A stretch of 64,000 nt of DNA, taken from positions 1 to 64,000 of the forward strand of contig NZ_FOYL01000004.1 in NCBI RefSeq assembly GCF_900115955.1, given 5' to 3'. Source of the stretch: Lentzea waywayandensis (lineage in GTDB: Bacteria > Actinomycetota > Actinomycetes > Mycobacteriales > Pseudonocardiaceae). The position numbers and the translations under genes were made by a program. A model generated the notes under the pieces. It searched no databases. It worked only from the letters and a program-made list of their open reading frames with translations, and was not told the origin of the DNA. Shown here in pieces: positions 55,261-64,000 of this stretch (the stretch's first letter is position 1; every line of letters starts with the position of its first letter).

Positions 55261-56294
55261 CAGATCTGGTTGCCCCAGAACGCCTTGTCGTCCACGTTCT
55301 CCTTGGTGATCAGCGGCGCGGGCAGCTGGTCCTCGAGACGGCCACCGCCGACGTCGACGATCGTGGAGTCGTGGTCGGTCTTGCCGGGCTGGAACGTCTT
55401 GCCCTCAACAGCGGCCTTCGCGTAGAAGAGCGCCCACTGCGCGTAGAGGTCGGCCGGCTGCGACACGGTCGCGTCGATCTCGCCCTTGCGGATGGCTTCG
55501 AGCTCCGACGGGATGCCGTCGTTGGAGACGATGAAGACGTGCTTGGGGTCGGTCGGCGGGACCAGCAGGTTCTTCTGCTTGAGCACCTGGAGCGTCGGCG
55601 CGAGGAACACGCCACCGGCCTGCATGTAGATGCCGTTGATGTCCGGGTGCTGGTTGAGCCTGGTCTGCAGGGCCGCGGACGCCTTCGCGCCCTCCCAGTC
55701 GGTCGGCTCCTCGAACACCGTGATGCCGGGGTAGTTCTGCTTCATGCAGGCGGCGAACGCCTCGGAGCGGTCGCGGCCGTTGACCGACGACAGCGCGCCC
55801 TGGAACTCGACGACCTTGCCCTTGCCGCCCAGCTTGTCCCCGAGGAACTTGCAGGCCTTCTCGCCGTACGCCTTGTTGTCCGCGCGCACGACCATGTAGG
55901 TCTTGCCCTTGTCCGGACGGGTGTCGACGGTGACGACGGGGATGTTCGCCTTCTCCAACCGGTCCAAAGTGGACGCGATGGCGCCGGTGTCCTGCGGGGC
56001 CATCACGATCGCCTTGGCACCCTGCGACTGCAGCGACTGCGCGTTGGCGACCAGGTTCTCGACCTTGTTCTGCGAGTTGGTCGGGTTCAGCAGGTTGATC
56101 CCGAGTTCCTTGGCCTTGTCCGGGAAGTACTTGATGTAGGAGTTCCAGAAGTCGGAGTCGGCCCGCGGGTGGTCGGCGCCGATCGGGCCGACGCCGCCGG
56201 CACCGGTGCCGGCGGCCCCGCCGCCACACGCGGACAGTGTGAGTGCACCGGCGAGCGCGAGGCACACCGCGACGGTGAGGTTGCGACGCTTCAT
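55260..56294 (-). CDS. RbsB-type sugar-binding lipoprotein
   Basis: The 344-residue lipoprotein starts MKRRNLTVAVCLALAGALTLSAC with the acylated Cys at 23. A type-1 periplasmic-binding fold follows (SDFWNSYIKYFPDKAKELGINLLNPTNSQNKVENLVANAQSLQSQGAKAIVMAPQDTGAIASTLDRLEKANIPVVTVDTRP). ATG at 56294 has GAAAGG upstream; an in-frame ATG at 56312, overlapping the SDR stop, is the alternative. By context the ligand is L-fucose or another 6-deoxy sugar. Confidence 0.9.
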   Translation of the reverse strand: MKRRNLTVAVCLALAGALTLSACGGGAAGTGAGGVGPIGADHPRADSDFWNSYIKYFPDKAKELGINLLNPTNSQNKVENLVANAQSLQSQGAKAIVMAPQDTGAIASTLDRLEKANIPVVTVDTRPDKGKTYMVVRADNKAYGEKACKFLGDKLGGKGKVVEFQGALSSVNGRDRSEAFAACMKQNYPGITVFEEPTDWEGAKASAALQTRLNQHPDINGIYMQAGGVFLAPTLQVLKQKNLLVPPTDPKHVFIVSNDGIPSELEAIRKGEIDATVSQPADLYAQWALFYAKAAVEGKTFQPGKTDHDSTIVDVGGGRLEDQLPAPLITKENVDDKAFWGNQI

Positions 56295-56308
56295 CGTTGA
56301 ATTGCCTT

Positions 56309-57061
56309 TCATGACTGCTGGGGACGCAAACGCAGGCCATACATGCCACCGTCGACGGCGAGGATCGTGCCGGCGGTGGACCCCGACAGCGGGCTCGCCA
56401 GGTAGGCGATGGCTCCCGCGACCTCATCAGCGGAGACGAGCCGGCCGTGTGGCTGGCGTGCCTCCAACGCGGCTCGTTCGGCGGCCGGGTCCGGCGCCGA
56501 GTCGAGCAGACGGCCCACCCACGGGGTGTCCGCCGTGCCGGGGGCGACCGCGTTGACGCGAATGCCTTCGCGGACGTGGTCGGCGGCCATCGCGAGCGTC
56601 AGCGAGTACACCGCGCCCTTGCTGGCCGAGTAGAGAGCACGCTGCGGGAGCCCGGCCCAGGCAGCGATGGAACAGGTGTTGACGATCGCCGCGGACGGCG
56701 AGTTCTTCAGGTGCGGCAACGCGGCCCGCGAGACGCGGACCATGCCGAGCACGTTGACGTTCAGGACCTTCGACCACTCCTCGTCGGAGTTGGCCGTGAC
56801 GTCGCCCTGCGCGCCGATGCCCGCGTTGTTCACCACGACGTCGAGCCGCCCGAACCGCTCGACGACCTCGTCGATGGCGGCCTTCACGCTCTCGTCGTCC
56901 GACACGTCCGCGCGGATCCCGACCAGCGGGTCCTTGACGTCCGGGTTGAGGTCCAGCGCGACCGCGGTCGCACCGCGCGAGGCCAGCAGTTCCGCCGTAG
57001 CGAGGCCGATTCCGGACGCGCCACCCGTGACGACGGCGACGAGTCCTTCGAAGTCAGTCAT
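56309..57061 (-). CDS. SDR oxidoreductase, probable 2-keto-3-deoxy-L-fuconate dehydrogenase
   Basis: The 250-residue short-chain dehydrogenase has [31 protein letters not shown] (NAD site), NNAGIGA, catalytic Ser in TCSIAAWAG and YxxxK in [11 protein letters not shown]. In the known non-phosphorylating fucose pathway an SDR oxidises 2-keto-3-deoxy-fuconate to the 2,4-diketo acid. ATG at 57061 follows GGAGGG; it overlaps the dehydratase stop by eight bases. The role is inferred from position between the dehydratase and the hydrolase partners. Confidence 0.87.
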   Translation of the reverse strand: MTDFEGLVAVVTGGASGIGLATAELLASRGATAVALDLNPDVKDPLVGIRADVSDDESVKAAIDEVVERFGRLDVVVNNAGIGAQGDVTANSDEEWSKVLNVNVLGMVRVSRAALPHLKNSPSAAIVNTCSIAAWAGLPQRALYSASKGAVYSLTLAMAADHVREGIRVNAVAPGTADTPWVGRLLDSAPDPAAERAALEARQPHGRLVSADEVAGAIAYLASPLSGSTAGTILAVDGGMYGLRLRPQQS

Positions 57062-58364
57062 TCTCACCCTCCAGCGCCGTCCACACAGGACCCTCGGGGT
57101 AGACGTAGTCGGCCAGCGTCTCGTCCTTGAGCTGTGCGGAGAATCCCGGCGCGGCGGGTGCCAGGTAGCGGCCGTTCTCGACGACGGCCGGGTCCAGGAA
57201 GTGTTCGTGCAGGTGGTCGACCCACTCGATCACGCGCTCGCCGACCTCGCCGGAGACCGCGACGTAGTCGAAGAACGACAGGTGCCTGACCAGCTCGCAC
57301 AGGCCGACACCACCGGCGTGCGGGCACACCGGGATGTCGAACTTCCTGGCCAGCAACAGGATCGCGATGTTCTCGTTGACGCCCGCGACCCGGCAGGCGT
57401 CGAGCTGAAGCACGTCGATCGCACCGGCCTGCAGCAGTTGCTTGAAGATCACCCGGTTCTGCACGTGCTCGCCGGTGGCGACCCTGATCGGGGCCAGCGC
57501 GTCGGCGATCGCGCGGTGCGCCAGCACGTCGTCCGGGGAGGTGGGCTCCTCGATCCAGTACGGGTTGAACGGCGCGAGCTCACGCATCCAGCGGACCGCC
57601 GTGTCGACGTCCCAGCGCTGGTTCGCGTCCACTGCCACCCGGACTTCGTCGCCGACGACCTCGCGGGCGAGCTTCATCCTGCGGACGTCGTCGTCGAGGC
57701 TGCCGCCGACCTTGAGCTTGATCATGTCGAAGCCGTCGGCGAGGGCCTGGCGGGCGAGACCGGCGAGCTTCTCGTCGGAGTAGCCGAGCCAGCCCGGTGA
57801 CGTCGTGTAGGCCGGATATCCTTCGCGGGCAATGGTTTCCGCACGCTCGGCCTTGCCGTGCTCGATCTTGCGCAGGATCTGCAACGCCTCGTCGGGCGTC
57901 AGCGCGTCGGAGAGGTACCGGAAGTCGACGAGGCTGACGATGTCCTCGGGCGTCATCCGCGCGAGGAACCGCCAGACCGGCAGCCCGGCGCGACGGGCGG
58001 CGAGGTCCCAGGCCGCGTTGACGACGGCGCCGATCGCCATGTGCGCGACGCCCTTCTCGGGGCCGAGCCAGCGGATCTGCGAGTCGCCGATGAGCTCGAA
58101 GTACAGCTCTGCCAGCGCTTTCGCGTCCTCCGGCACGTCCTTGCCGACGACGTGCGGAGCCAGCGCCCTGATCCCGGCTGCCTGCACGTCGTTGCCGCGG
58201 CCGATGGTGAACGCGAGCCCGTGGCCCTCAGGTCCGTCGTCGGTCCGCAGCACCACGTACGCGGCGCTGTAGTCCGGGTCCGGGTTCATCGCGTCGGAGC
58301 CGTCGAGCTCGCGCGACGTCGGGAACCGGATGTCGAGGACGTCCAGTGCGATGATCTTCGGCAT
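57054..58364 (-). CDS. fucD: L-fuconate dehydratase (enolase superfamily)
   Basis: FucD dehydrates L-fuconate to 2-keto-3-deoxy-L-fuconate. The 436-residue protein has the FucD signature [40 protein letters not shown], the capping region [17 protein letters not shown], the catalytic Lys region MIKLKVGG, metal ligands in [18 protein letters not shown] and ATGEH, and [26 protein letters not shown] near the end. These agree with fuconate rather than rhamnonate or mandelate specificity. ATG overlaps the FAH stop (TGATG). Confidence 0.92.
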   Translation of the reverse strand: MPKIIALDVLDIRFPTSRELDGSDAMNPDPDYSAAYVVLRTDDGPEGHGLAFTIGRGNDVQAAGIRALAPHVVGKDVPEDAKALAELYFELIGDSQIRWLGPEKGVAHMAIGAVVNAAWDLAARRAGLPVWRFLARMTPEDIVSLVDFRYLSDALTPDEALQILRKIEHGKAERAETIAREGYPAYTTSPGWLGYSDEKLAGLARQALADGFDMIKLKVGGSLDDDVRRMKLAREVVGDEVRVAVDANQRWDVDTAVRWMRELAPFNPYWIEEPTSPDDVLAHRAIADALAPIRVATGEHVQNRVIFKQLLQAGAIDVLQLDACRVAGVNENIAILLLARKFDIPVCPHAGGVGLCELVRHLSFFDYVAVSGEVGERVIEWVDHLHEHFLDPAVVENGRYLAPAAPGFSAQLKDETLADYVYPEGPVWTALEGEND

Positions 58365-59218
58365 CACGCCTGCCCGAGGGTCTGCCGCTGCTTGCCGAGG
58401 CCTTCGATCTCCAGCTCGACCACGTCACCGGCGCGCAGGTACGGCTTCGGCTCCGGCTGGCCGAGCGCGACACCAGCGGGTGTACCCGTGTTGATGACGT
58501 CACCCGGACGAAGGACAAGGAACTGGCTGAGGTAGCGGACGATCTCCGCCACCGGGAAGATCATGTTCTTGGTGGACGAGTTCTGCTTGATCTCGCCGTT
58601 CACCCAGAGCCGCATCTCCAGGCTCTGCGGGTCGGCGATCTCGTCGGCGGGCACGAGGAAGGGGCCGAGCGGGTTGAACGTCTCGCAGTTCTTGCCCTTG
58701 TCCCACGTCCCGCCGCGCTCGATCTGGAACTCGCGCTCGGAGACGTCGTGCGAGAGCACGTACGCGCCGACGCACGCCAGAGCGTCCTCTTCGGACTCGA
58801 GGTAGCGAGCGGTGCGGCCGATGACGACGCCGAGCTCGACCTCCCAGTCGGTCTTCACGGACCGGCGCGGGACGAGCACCTCGTCGTACGGGCCCACGAT
58901 CGTGTCGGGCGTCTTGAGGAACATCACCGGCTCGCCGGGGATGTCCGCGCCGGTCTCCTCCGCGTGGTCGCGGTAGTTGAGGCCGATGCAGATGACCTTG
59001 CCCGGATGCGCGAGCGGCGACCCGATCCGGACGCCCTCGGTGCTCAGGGCCCCCAGTTCGCCGGCTTCGAGGGCGGCCCGAACGCGCGCCACGCCGTCGT
59101 TCGCGAGGAACGCCCCGTCGATGTCCGGGGTGATCGGCAGGAGGTCGTATGTGGTCCCGTCGTCGGTCCTGACTGCAGGACGTTCATCGCCGACCGGCCC
59201 CAGGCGCAAGAACTGCAC
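58364..59218 (-). CDS. Fumarylacetoacetate hydrolase-family protein, probable 2,4-diketo-3-deoxy-fuconate hydrolase
   Basis: The 284-residue protein has the FAH core: [115 protein letters not shown] and [14 protein letters not shown]. Metal ligands Glu and Asp lie in [10 protein letters not shown] and [11 protein letters not shown]-type hydrolases end the fucose pathway by cleaving 2,4-diketo-3-deoxy-fuconate to pyruvate and lactate. GTG follows GAGGAGGAACG. First gene of the nine-gene operon. Confidence 0.9.
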   Translation of the reverse strand: MQFLRLGPVGDERPAVRTDDGTTYDLLPITPDIDGAFLANDGVARVRAALEAGELGALSTEGVRIGSPLAHPGKVICIGLNYRDHAEETGADIPGEPVMFLKTPDTIVGPYDEVLVPRRSVKTDWEVELGVVIGRTARYLESEEDALACVGAYVLSHDVSEREFQIERGGTWDKGKNCETFNPLGPFLVPADEIADPQSLEMRLWVNGEIKQNSSTKNMIFPVAEIVRYLSQFLVLRPGDVINTGTPAGVALGQPEPKPYLRAGDVVELEIEGLGKQRQTLGQA

Positions 59219-59250
59219 GGCCGTTCCTCCTCTGCTCACACCCCTACGAA

Positions 59251-59290
59251 ATACATCGGATGTATAGCCCCGCGAGGCCGCCTTCGTCTA
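59251..59290 (-). promoter_or_regulatory. Promoter with overlapping palindromic operator for the L-fucose-type operon
   Basis: ATACATCGGATGTAT (59251-59265) is a 7-bp perfect inverted repeat around one base. On the minus strand it overlaps a -10 element TATACA (59261-59266), with -35 TAGACG (59285-59290) 18 bases further up. A repressor bound here would block the operon that starts at 59218. The shape fits GntR/FadR-type operators. The subtilase gene is divergent, so it may share the control. Confidence 0.65.
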
Positions 59291-59332
59291 GGGCTCAGGG
59301 TGAAGTCGTCCGATGAATAAGAGGAGTTGATC

Positions 59333-62149
59333 ATGAATCTGGTGGCCACGTCACTCCTGGTGGGCGCACTGCTCGCGCCATCCGGCCCAGTCGAGCCTGT
59401 AACCGTTTTCGTGGAGCTGACCTCGACCGCAGCCGCCGACACGGGCAACGTCGCACAGGCGCGTTCAGCCCGGAATCGGACATCGGAGCACGTCTCCCGA
59501 GTGGTCTCCCGGTCCGGGGGCCGAGAAGTCGCCCGAACGACCAACGCGGTGCCCGGCGTGATGCTGTCGGCGGACAAGTCACGCTTGTCCGCTTTGTCGC
59601 GCATGCCCGAGGTGCGCGCGGTGCACCGGATGGTCCCCAAGAAGCTCACGAACGCCCACGCCGTCCGCCTCACCCGGACGTCCGACGTGTGGAAGTCGCT
59701 CGGGCGCTTCGGCGACGGCGTGCGCATCGGCGTGATCGACACCGGCATCGACTACCGGCACGCGGACTTCGGCGGCGGCACATTTCCCACTGGCAAGGTC
59801 GTCGGCGGCCACGACTTCGCGGGCGACGCCTACACCGGCAAGTCCGGGTCGATCCCGGAGCCGGACGCCGACCCGCTGGACTGCGAGGGCCACGGCACGC
59901 ACGTCGCCGGGACCGCGGCCGGGTACGGGGTCAACGCCGACGGCACGACCTATCGCGGTTCCTACTCGTCGGTCGATCTCGACTCGTTGAAGATCGGCCC
60001 GGGAACGGCACCCAAGGCGTCGCTCTACGCGCTGAAGGTGTTCGGCTGCGAGGGCGGCACGAACCTGACCGCGCAGGCCCTGGACTGGGCGCTCGACCCC
60101 AACGGCGACGGCGACTTCTCCGACAAGCTCGACGTGGTGAACCTGTCGCTGGGCAGCGACTTCGGCGCGCCGGACGACCCCGACTCGCTGTTCGTGCGCA
60201 AACTCGTCGAACACGGCGTGGTCGTGGTCGCGGCGGCCGGCAACGGTGGCGACTTCTACGACGTCTCCGGGTCTCCCGGCAACTCGCCGGAGGCGATCTC
60301 CGTGGCGAACAGCCGTGACTCGTTCTCGATGCTGGACGGGCTGGAGGTCGCGGGCAGGCAGTGGCCGGGCCAGTACAGCCAGAACTTCAAGGACTCCTTC
60401 GACCTGACCCTGCCCGTCGTGCGGCTTTCGTCCAATGTGGATGGCTGCAAACCGATCTCCGAACCACTGGCCGGGAAGATCGTCTGGCTGGAGTGGGACG
60501 ACAGCGACGCCACCCGCGCCTGCGGTTCGGGTGCCCGCACCGACAACGCCTGGAAGGCCGGGGCGGCCGGGGTGCTGCTGCCGACGACGTTGCCGGTGTT
60601 CGCGGCCGGAATCGCCGGAAACGCGCACATTCCCGCGTTCCAGCTGACGGCGGCGGCCTCCACCGCGTTGCGTCCGGCCTTGGAGGCCGGAACCCTGACC
60701 GTGCACCTGACCTCGGCGTTGAAGGTCGCGGTGCCTTCCGTGGAGCCGGCGATCGCGGACACGATCACGCCGTCGTCGTCGCGCTCTCGTTCGTCGATCG
60801 CCGTGGCAGCGCCGGGTGACACGATCTTCTCCGCCGCCTCCGGAACGGCCTCGGACGGCGTGTCGATGGGTGGCACGTCGATGGCGTCGCCGCACGTCGC
60901 CGGGATCGCCGCGCTGCTGCGCGAGGTCCATCCGAAGTGGACGGTCGCGGAGATCAAGGCGGCACTGACCAACACCGCCTCCGGCGTGGTCCGGGACGCG
61001 GACGGCGTGCGGGAGGCGCCGATGCGGGTCGGCGCGGGCCGGGTGGACGGGCTCGCCGCGCTGTCGTCCGACGTGCTGGCGCTGGGCGACGCGTCGTTCG
61101 GCACGGTCGAGGCCGCCGGTCCGGTGCTGACCAGCCGGACGATCCGGTTGGTGAACAAGGGTTCGCAGGCCGTTCGCCTGAACGCGCGCTACGAACCGAT
61201 CACCGCCGTGCCTGGCGTGTCCTTCCAGGTCATCGTGCCTTACGTCGCGCTGCCGCCGGGCGGTTCGGCGTCGGTGCCCGTGCAGCTGCGGATCTCGAAC
61301 CCCGCCGCGTTGCGCAAGACCCCCGACCCCACGGTCTCGCTGGACGAGGGCCGTCAGTTCCTGGCGGAGGCGTCCGGCCAGGTGACGTTCACCGGCGACC
61401 GGACTCTCCACGTGCCGGTCTACGCGGCGCCGAAGCCGGTGGCGCGCCTGACCGCGTCCGGTGACCGGGTCGCGGGCCGTGGCCTCGACCAGCCCGGCTA
61501 CCAGTCCCGGATGACCGCGCTGACACTCGGCGCGCGCTCCGACCGCCTCGCCGACTGCGGCCCTGACGTGCAGGACAACTGCGCGATCAACCGCACCGCG
61601 CGCGGCGGCGACCTGCGGTACGTGGGCGCGACGGCGACCTCGGACCTGCTGGCGTTCGGCGTCGCGACCTGGAGCACCTGGGCGAACATCGGCAGCAACA
61701 TCCAGCCGGAGGTGAAGTTCTCGGTGGGCGGCAAGGACTTCGTGACCACCGCCGTGAAGCCGACCAACCCCGACGGCGACATCACCGCCGACATCTGGCT
61801 CGCCAGGACCAAGGTCGCGGGTTCGGACGAGGTCGTGGACGAGCAGCCGCTGAACGGACTGGACGGCGCGACCGACACGAACCTGTTCGACAGCGACGTC
61901 GTGGTGCTGCCGGTGTCACGGGCGGCTCTGCCATCCGGCCCGGTGACCTACACCGTTGGCGTGCGAAGCCCTTACACCGCGCCCGCCGACTCGGACGACC
62001 TGGTCGACGTCACCCCCGCCGCCACGTTCGACTACAGCTTGATCGTTCCCGGACTGTCCACAGTGGTCCGTTCGGGTGATCCAGTTCCGGCCGGCTCGTT
62101 GGTGTTCTTCCACCACAACGCAAGCGGTAACCGCGCTTTCGTGAGGTGA
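59333..62149 (+). CDS. Secreted subtilase (S8) with PA insert and C-terminal beta-sandwich region
   Basis: The 938-residue protease has a short signal peptide (MNLVATSLLVGALLAPSG), an I9-type propeptide (about 25-110) and a subtilisin domain. The triad is Asp in VRIGVIDTGIDYRHADF, His in CEGHGTHVAGT and Ser in GVSMGGTSMASPHVAGIAALL. A PA domain is inserted (about 345-465, with CGSGARTDNAWKAGAAGVLLPT). The C-terminal 330 residues are beta-rich, probably Fn3-like domains. ATG follows GAGGAG. It stands alone, divergent from the fucose operon. Confidence 0.92.
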   Translation: MNLVATSLLVGALLAPSGPVEPVTVFVELTSTAAADTGNVAQARSARNRTSEHVSRVVSRSGGREVARTTNAVPGVMLSADKSRLSALSRMPEVRAVHRMVPKKLTNAHAVRLTRTSDVWKSLGRFGDGVRIGVIDTGIDYRHADFGGGTFPTGKVVGGHDFAGDAYTGKSGSIPEPDADPLDCEGHGTHVAGTAAGYGVNADGTTYRGSYSSVDLDSLKIGPGTAPKASLYALKVFGCEGGTNLTAQALDWALDPNGDGDFSDKLDVVNLSLGSDFGAPDDPDSLFVRKLVEHGVVVVAAAGNGGDFYDVSGSPGNSPEAISVANSRDSFSMLDGLEVAGRQWPGQYSQNFKDSFDLTLPVVRLSSNVDGCKPISEPLAGKIVWLEWDDSDATRACGSGARTDNAWKAGAAGVLLPTTLPVFAAGIAGNAHIPAFQLTAAASTALRPALEAGTLTVHLTSALKVAVPSVEPAIADTITPSSSRSRSSIAVAAPGDTIFSAASGTASDGVSMGGTSMASPHVAGIAALLREVHPKWTVAEIKAALTNTASGVVRDADGVREAPMRVGAGRVDGLAALSSDVLALGDASFGTVEAAGPVLTSRTIRLVNKGSQAVRLNARYEPITAVPGVSFQVIVPYVALPPGGSASVPVQLRISNPAALRKTPDPTVSLDEGRQFLAEASGQVTFTGDRTLHVPVYAAPKPVARLTASGDRVAGRGLDQPGYQSRMTALTLGARSDRLADCGPDVQDNCAINRTARGGDLRYVGATATSDLLAFGVATWSTWANIGSNIQPEVKFSVGGKDFVTTAVKPTNPDGDITADIWLARTKVAGSDEVVDEQPLNGLDGATDTNLFDSDVVVLPVSRAALPSGPVTYTVGVRSPYTAPADSDDLVDVTPAATFDYSLIVPGLSTVVRSGDPVPAGSLVFFHHNASGNRAFVR

Positions 62150-62200
62150 CACCCGGTTGGGCGTGCCTAAGGTGAGCGGGTCTCGGCATACTCGGTCGGT

Positions 62201-63118
62201 ATGGACCTGGTTGTGGGACTCGACGCCGGCGGCACCTCGACCAGGGCCTTGGTGCTCGATCTGGACGGCGCCCGCTTGGGCCAGGGCCTGGCGGGCGGCG
62301 CGAACCCGAACTCGCACCCGCCCACGGTCGCCGCCGCCCACATCGGCGAAGCGCTGGCAGAGGCCCTGGACGGCCTCGACTCGCGCAAGGTCCGCTCCGG
62401 CGTGCTCGGCATGGCAGGGGCCTCGAAGCTGGCCGACCCCGCGATCTCCTCGCTGTTCCGCGAGGCCTGGGAACGTGCGGGCCTGCACTGCCCGATGCGC
62501 GTGATCACCGACTGCGAGGCCGCCTTCGCCACCGGCACGTCCTCACCCGACGGCACGGTCCTGGTGGCGGGCACGGGTTCCATCGCGGGCCGCATCGCGG
62601 GCCACCGCATGATCGCCCAGTCCGGCGGCTACGGCTGGCTGATCGGCGACGACGGCTCGGCGTTCTGGCTGGGCCGCGAGGCCGTCCGGGCCGCCCTGCG
62701 GCTGCTGGACGTGGACGCACCACTGGAAGGCCTGGCCACCGCCGTTCTCACCGCCGCCGGCGCGAAGAACCGCGGCCAGCTGATCAACGCCGTCAACGAC
62801 CAGCCCCCGATCGCGCTGGCGCGGTTCGCCCCGCTGGTCAGCTCGGCCTACCACCACGGTGACCCGGAAGCGCTGACGATCGTCGGCTCCGCCGCCCGGT
62901 TGCTCGCCGACACGGCCTCAGCCGTGCGCGAACCGTCCGACACGTCCCCGATCGTGCTGGTCGGCAGCCTGATCAAGACGCCGGTCGGGACTCACCTGAA
63001 GCAGGAACTGCTCACGCGCTGCAACGCCCAGGTGATCATGGCGACGGAGGGCGCGGCCGGCGCCGCCTGGCTGGCGGCCGTGGACGTGCTCGGACCCAAA
63101 GCCCCGCGCCCGGCCTGA
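62201..63118 (+). CDS. N-acetylglucosamine kinase-like protein (BadF/BadG ATPase family)
   Basis: The 305-residue sugar kinase has the ASKHA phosphate motifs VVGLDAGGTSTRALVLDLDG (phosphate 1), ITDCEAAFATGTSSPDGTVLVAGTGSIAGRI (phosphate 2) and IGDDGSAFWLGREAVRAALR, as in human-type GlcNAc kinases. It would make GlcNAc-6-phosphate for NagA, linking it to the das/nag genes 14 kb away. No dre site is seen at its promoter. ATG with a CATACT -10 element close by. Confidence 0.87.
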   Translation: MDLVVGLDAGGTSTRALVLDLDGARLGQGLAGGANPNSHPPTVAAAHIGEALAEALDGLDSRKVRSGVLGMAGASKLADPAISSLFREAWERAGLHCPMRVITDCEAAFATGTSSPDGTVLVAGTGSIAGRIAGHRMIAQSGGYGWLIGDDGSAFWLGREAVRAALRLLDVDAPLEGLATAVLTAAGAKNRGQLINAVNDQPPIALARFAPLVSSAYHHGDPEALTIVGSAARLLADTASAVREPSDTSPIVLVGSLIKTPVGTHLKQELLTRCNAQVIMATEGAAGAAWLAAVDVLGPKAPRPA

Positions 63119-63120
63119 AC

Positions 63121-63447
63121 ATGTGCGAAAGTGCAACCATGCTCCACGTTCTTGCTGCTGAACCCAGTGGCGCCAGGATCCTCGGCCGGCTGGTCGGGTA
63201 CGCCATCATCCCGGTCATCGTCATCGTCGTGATCGTCGCGACCCGCAACAGCAGGAAGAACCGCGAACGGCAGCGCCAGCAGCACCAGCAGTACTGGGCC
63301 CAGCAGCAGTACTACGCGCAGCAGCAACAGCAGTACCCGTACCCGCCGCAGCAGCAGCCGTATCCGCAGCAGCAACAGCCGTATCCGCCTCAGCAGTACC
63401 CGCCTCAGCAGTACCCGCAGCAGCCACCACAGCCACCGCAGTCATGA
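63121..63447 (+). CDS. Small membrane protein with Gln/Pro/Tyr-rich tail
   Basis: No family recognised. The 108-residue protein has a short N-terminus, one membrane helix (about 24-43, GRLVGYAIIPVIVIVVIVAT), a basic stop-transfer stretch (RNSRKNRERQ) and a low-complexity tail of QQQ, PYP and QQY repeats. Such tails are common in actinobacterial cytoplasmic membrane proteins. The start may be ATG at 63121 (two bases after the kinase stop) or 63139. The 3' end overlaps the LysR gene by six bases. Confidence 0.7.
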   Translation: MCESATMLHVLAAEPSGARILGRLVGYAIIPVIVIVVIVATRNSRKNRERQRQQHQQYWAQQQYYAQQQQQYPYPPQQQPYPQQQQPYPPQQYPPQQYPQQPPQPPQS

Positions 63448-64000
63448 CGCCAGCAGCCGGCCCGAGTGCGGGGTCCGGTCGCGGTAGGCGCGCAGCAGTC
63501 CGGCGTGCACGTCGTCCACGTGTTCGGCGGCGTCGACGTCGGTGTTCCACACCAGCGTGATCCGCCGGTGCAGCGGGTTGCCGATGATCGGTTTGAGCAG
63601 CACGCCCGGCACGTCGGGGCCTGGGAAGAAGCCCGCCACGGCGCCGGTGGAGCGCACCAGGTCCGCCGCCGCCACCGGGTCCACGCCGAAGTGGGCGCAG
63701 CGCGGGGTGAAACCCGCGGCTTCGCAGGCCAGGTCGAGGTTGAGGCGGCCGCCGTGGTTCTCGTCCGGCGCCACCCACTCCTCGCCGGCCAGTTCGGACA
63801 GCAACACCTCGCTGCGGCCGGACAGGCGGTGGCCGACCGGCACGCCGATCAGCATGCGTTCCGTGACCACGCCGCGCAGGCCTACCGCCTTGGGGAAGCG
63901 CAACGGGCTGCGCGGGAACTCCACCACCAGCGCGAGGTCCAGGTCGCCGGTGCGGACGAGTTCCAGCACCGCGTCGCCGCCGCGTTCGATGTGAGTGGTC
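63442..64000 (-). CDS. LysR-family regulator, C-terminal domain (N-terminus cut by window edge)
   Basis: About 185 residues of the LysR effector-binding domain are visible: THIERGGDAVLELVRTGDLDLALVVEFPRSPLRFPKAVGLRGVVTERMLIGVPVGHRLSGRSEVLLSELAGEEWVAPDENHGG, ending RTPHSGRLLAS. The DLDLALV and LLSELAGEEWV segments are typical. The helix-turn-helix should lie beyond base 64000. Target genes unknown. Confidence 0.87.
   Translation of the reverse strand, partial: TTHIERGGDAVLELVRTGDLDLALVVEFPRSPLRFPKAVGLRGVVTERMLIGVPVGHRLSGRSEVLLSELAGEEWVAPDENHGGRLNLDLACEAAGFTPRCAHFGVDPVAAADLVRSTGAVAGFFPGPDVPGVLLKPIIGNPLHRRITLVWNTDVDAAEHVDDVHAGLLRAYRDRTPHSGRLLAS

Noticed and set aside
59579..61411. 610-residue minus-strand frame opposite the subtilase
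   Set aside because: The plus-strand frame contains the complete subtilisin triad; the minus frame is low-complexity Arg/Gly/Val-rich.

Overview
The window is 64 kb of very GC-rich actinobacterial chromosome. GTG and TTG starts are frequent, genes overlap by 1-4 bases, GroEL is preceded by two CIRCE operators, and DasR-type operators and lipoprotein sugar-binding proteins are present. The gene set looks like a filamentous member of the Pseudonocardiales (Lentzea, Saccharothrix or Actinosynnema relatives), but the genus is an inference. I see no rRNA, tRNA, prophage, IS transposase or CRISPR array. Both ends cut genes: an XdhC-family gene on the left and a LysR regulator on the right.

Left part (1-14.5 kb): a MoxR ATPase / VWA protein / XdhC maturation operon; VOC and PspC genes; a CutC / sugar ABC importer / GH20 hexosaminidase operon with two DasR-type (dre) sites; a sigma factor translationally coupled to an unknown acidic protein; a gene-poor gap holding a nested hairpin; then groEL, a membrane Ser/Thr kinase, a cold-shock protein and an AIM24-family protein. 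The next part (14.6-25.6 kb) is housekeeping: moeA, an M48 peptidase, psd-pssA, a Cdc48-like AAA ATPase, a second large nested hairpin, a DUF3263/LytR_C pair, peptide deformylase, an aldo/keto reductase behind a MerR-type palindrome, and a LysE exporter.

Thiamine region (25.6-32.5 kb): two divergent transcription units, thiC-thiD and thiO-thiS-thiG, each start with a TPP riboswitch; thiE is divergent from the second. TetR, SRPBCC and MarR genes lie between them. Next come a LigB-type dioxygenase, a TetR/quinone-oxidoreductase pair sharing an operator, a streptogrisin-like secreted protease, and a tandem pair of threonine-dehydratase-like genes.

Amino-sugar region (38.8-48.9 kb): dasR is followed by an overlapping drug-efflux MFS gene and is divergent from dasABC, a GH3 hydrolase and a SIS-domain deaminase-like gene. 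A shared terminator separates these from nagA. dre sites precede dasA and nagA, and a GlcNAc-kinase-like gene lies at 62.2 kb. Together with the left-hand hexosaminidase/ABC operon this gives a route from chitin oligomers to fructose-6-phosphate: binding and import, hydrolysis, phosphorylation, deacetylation, deamination. Neither CUT1 importer has its own ATPase, so a shared MsiK-type ATPase elsewhere is expected.

Sugar-acid region (50.7-59.2 kb): one minus-strand operon of nine genes encodes what looks like a complete non-phosphorylating L-fucose pathway: FAH-type hydrolase, L-fuconate dehydratase, SDR, RbsB/RbsA/RbsC-type importer, mutarotase, aldo/keto reductase and lactonase. A palindrome overlaps its predicted promoter. 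A secreted subtilase is divergent from it. dapA with a divergent LysR gene lies beyond the operon's 3' end.
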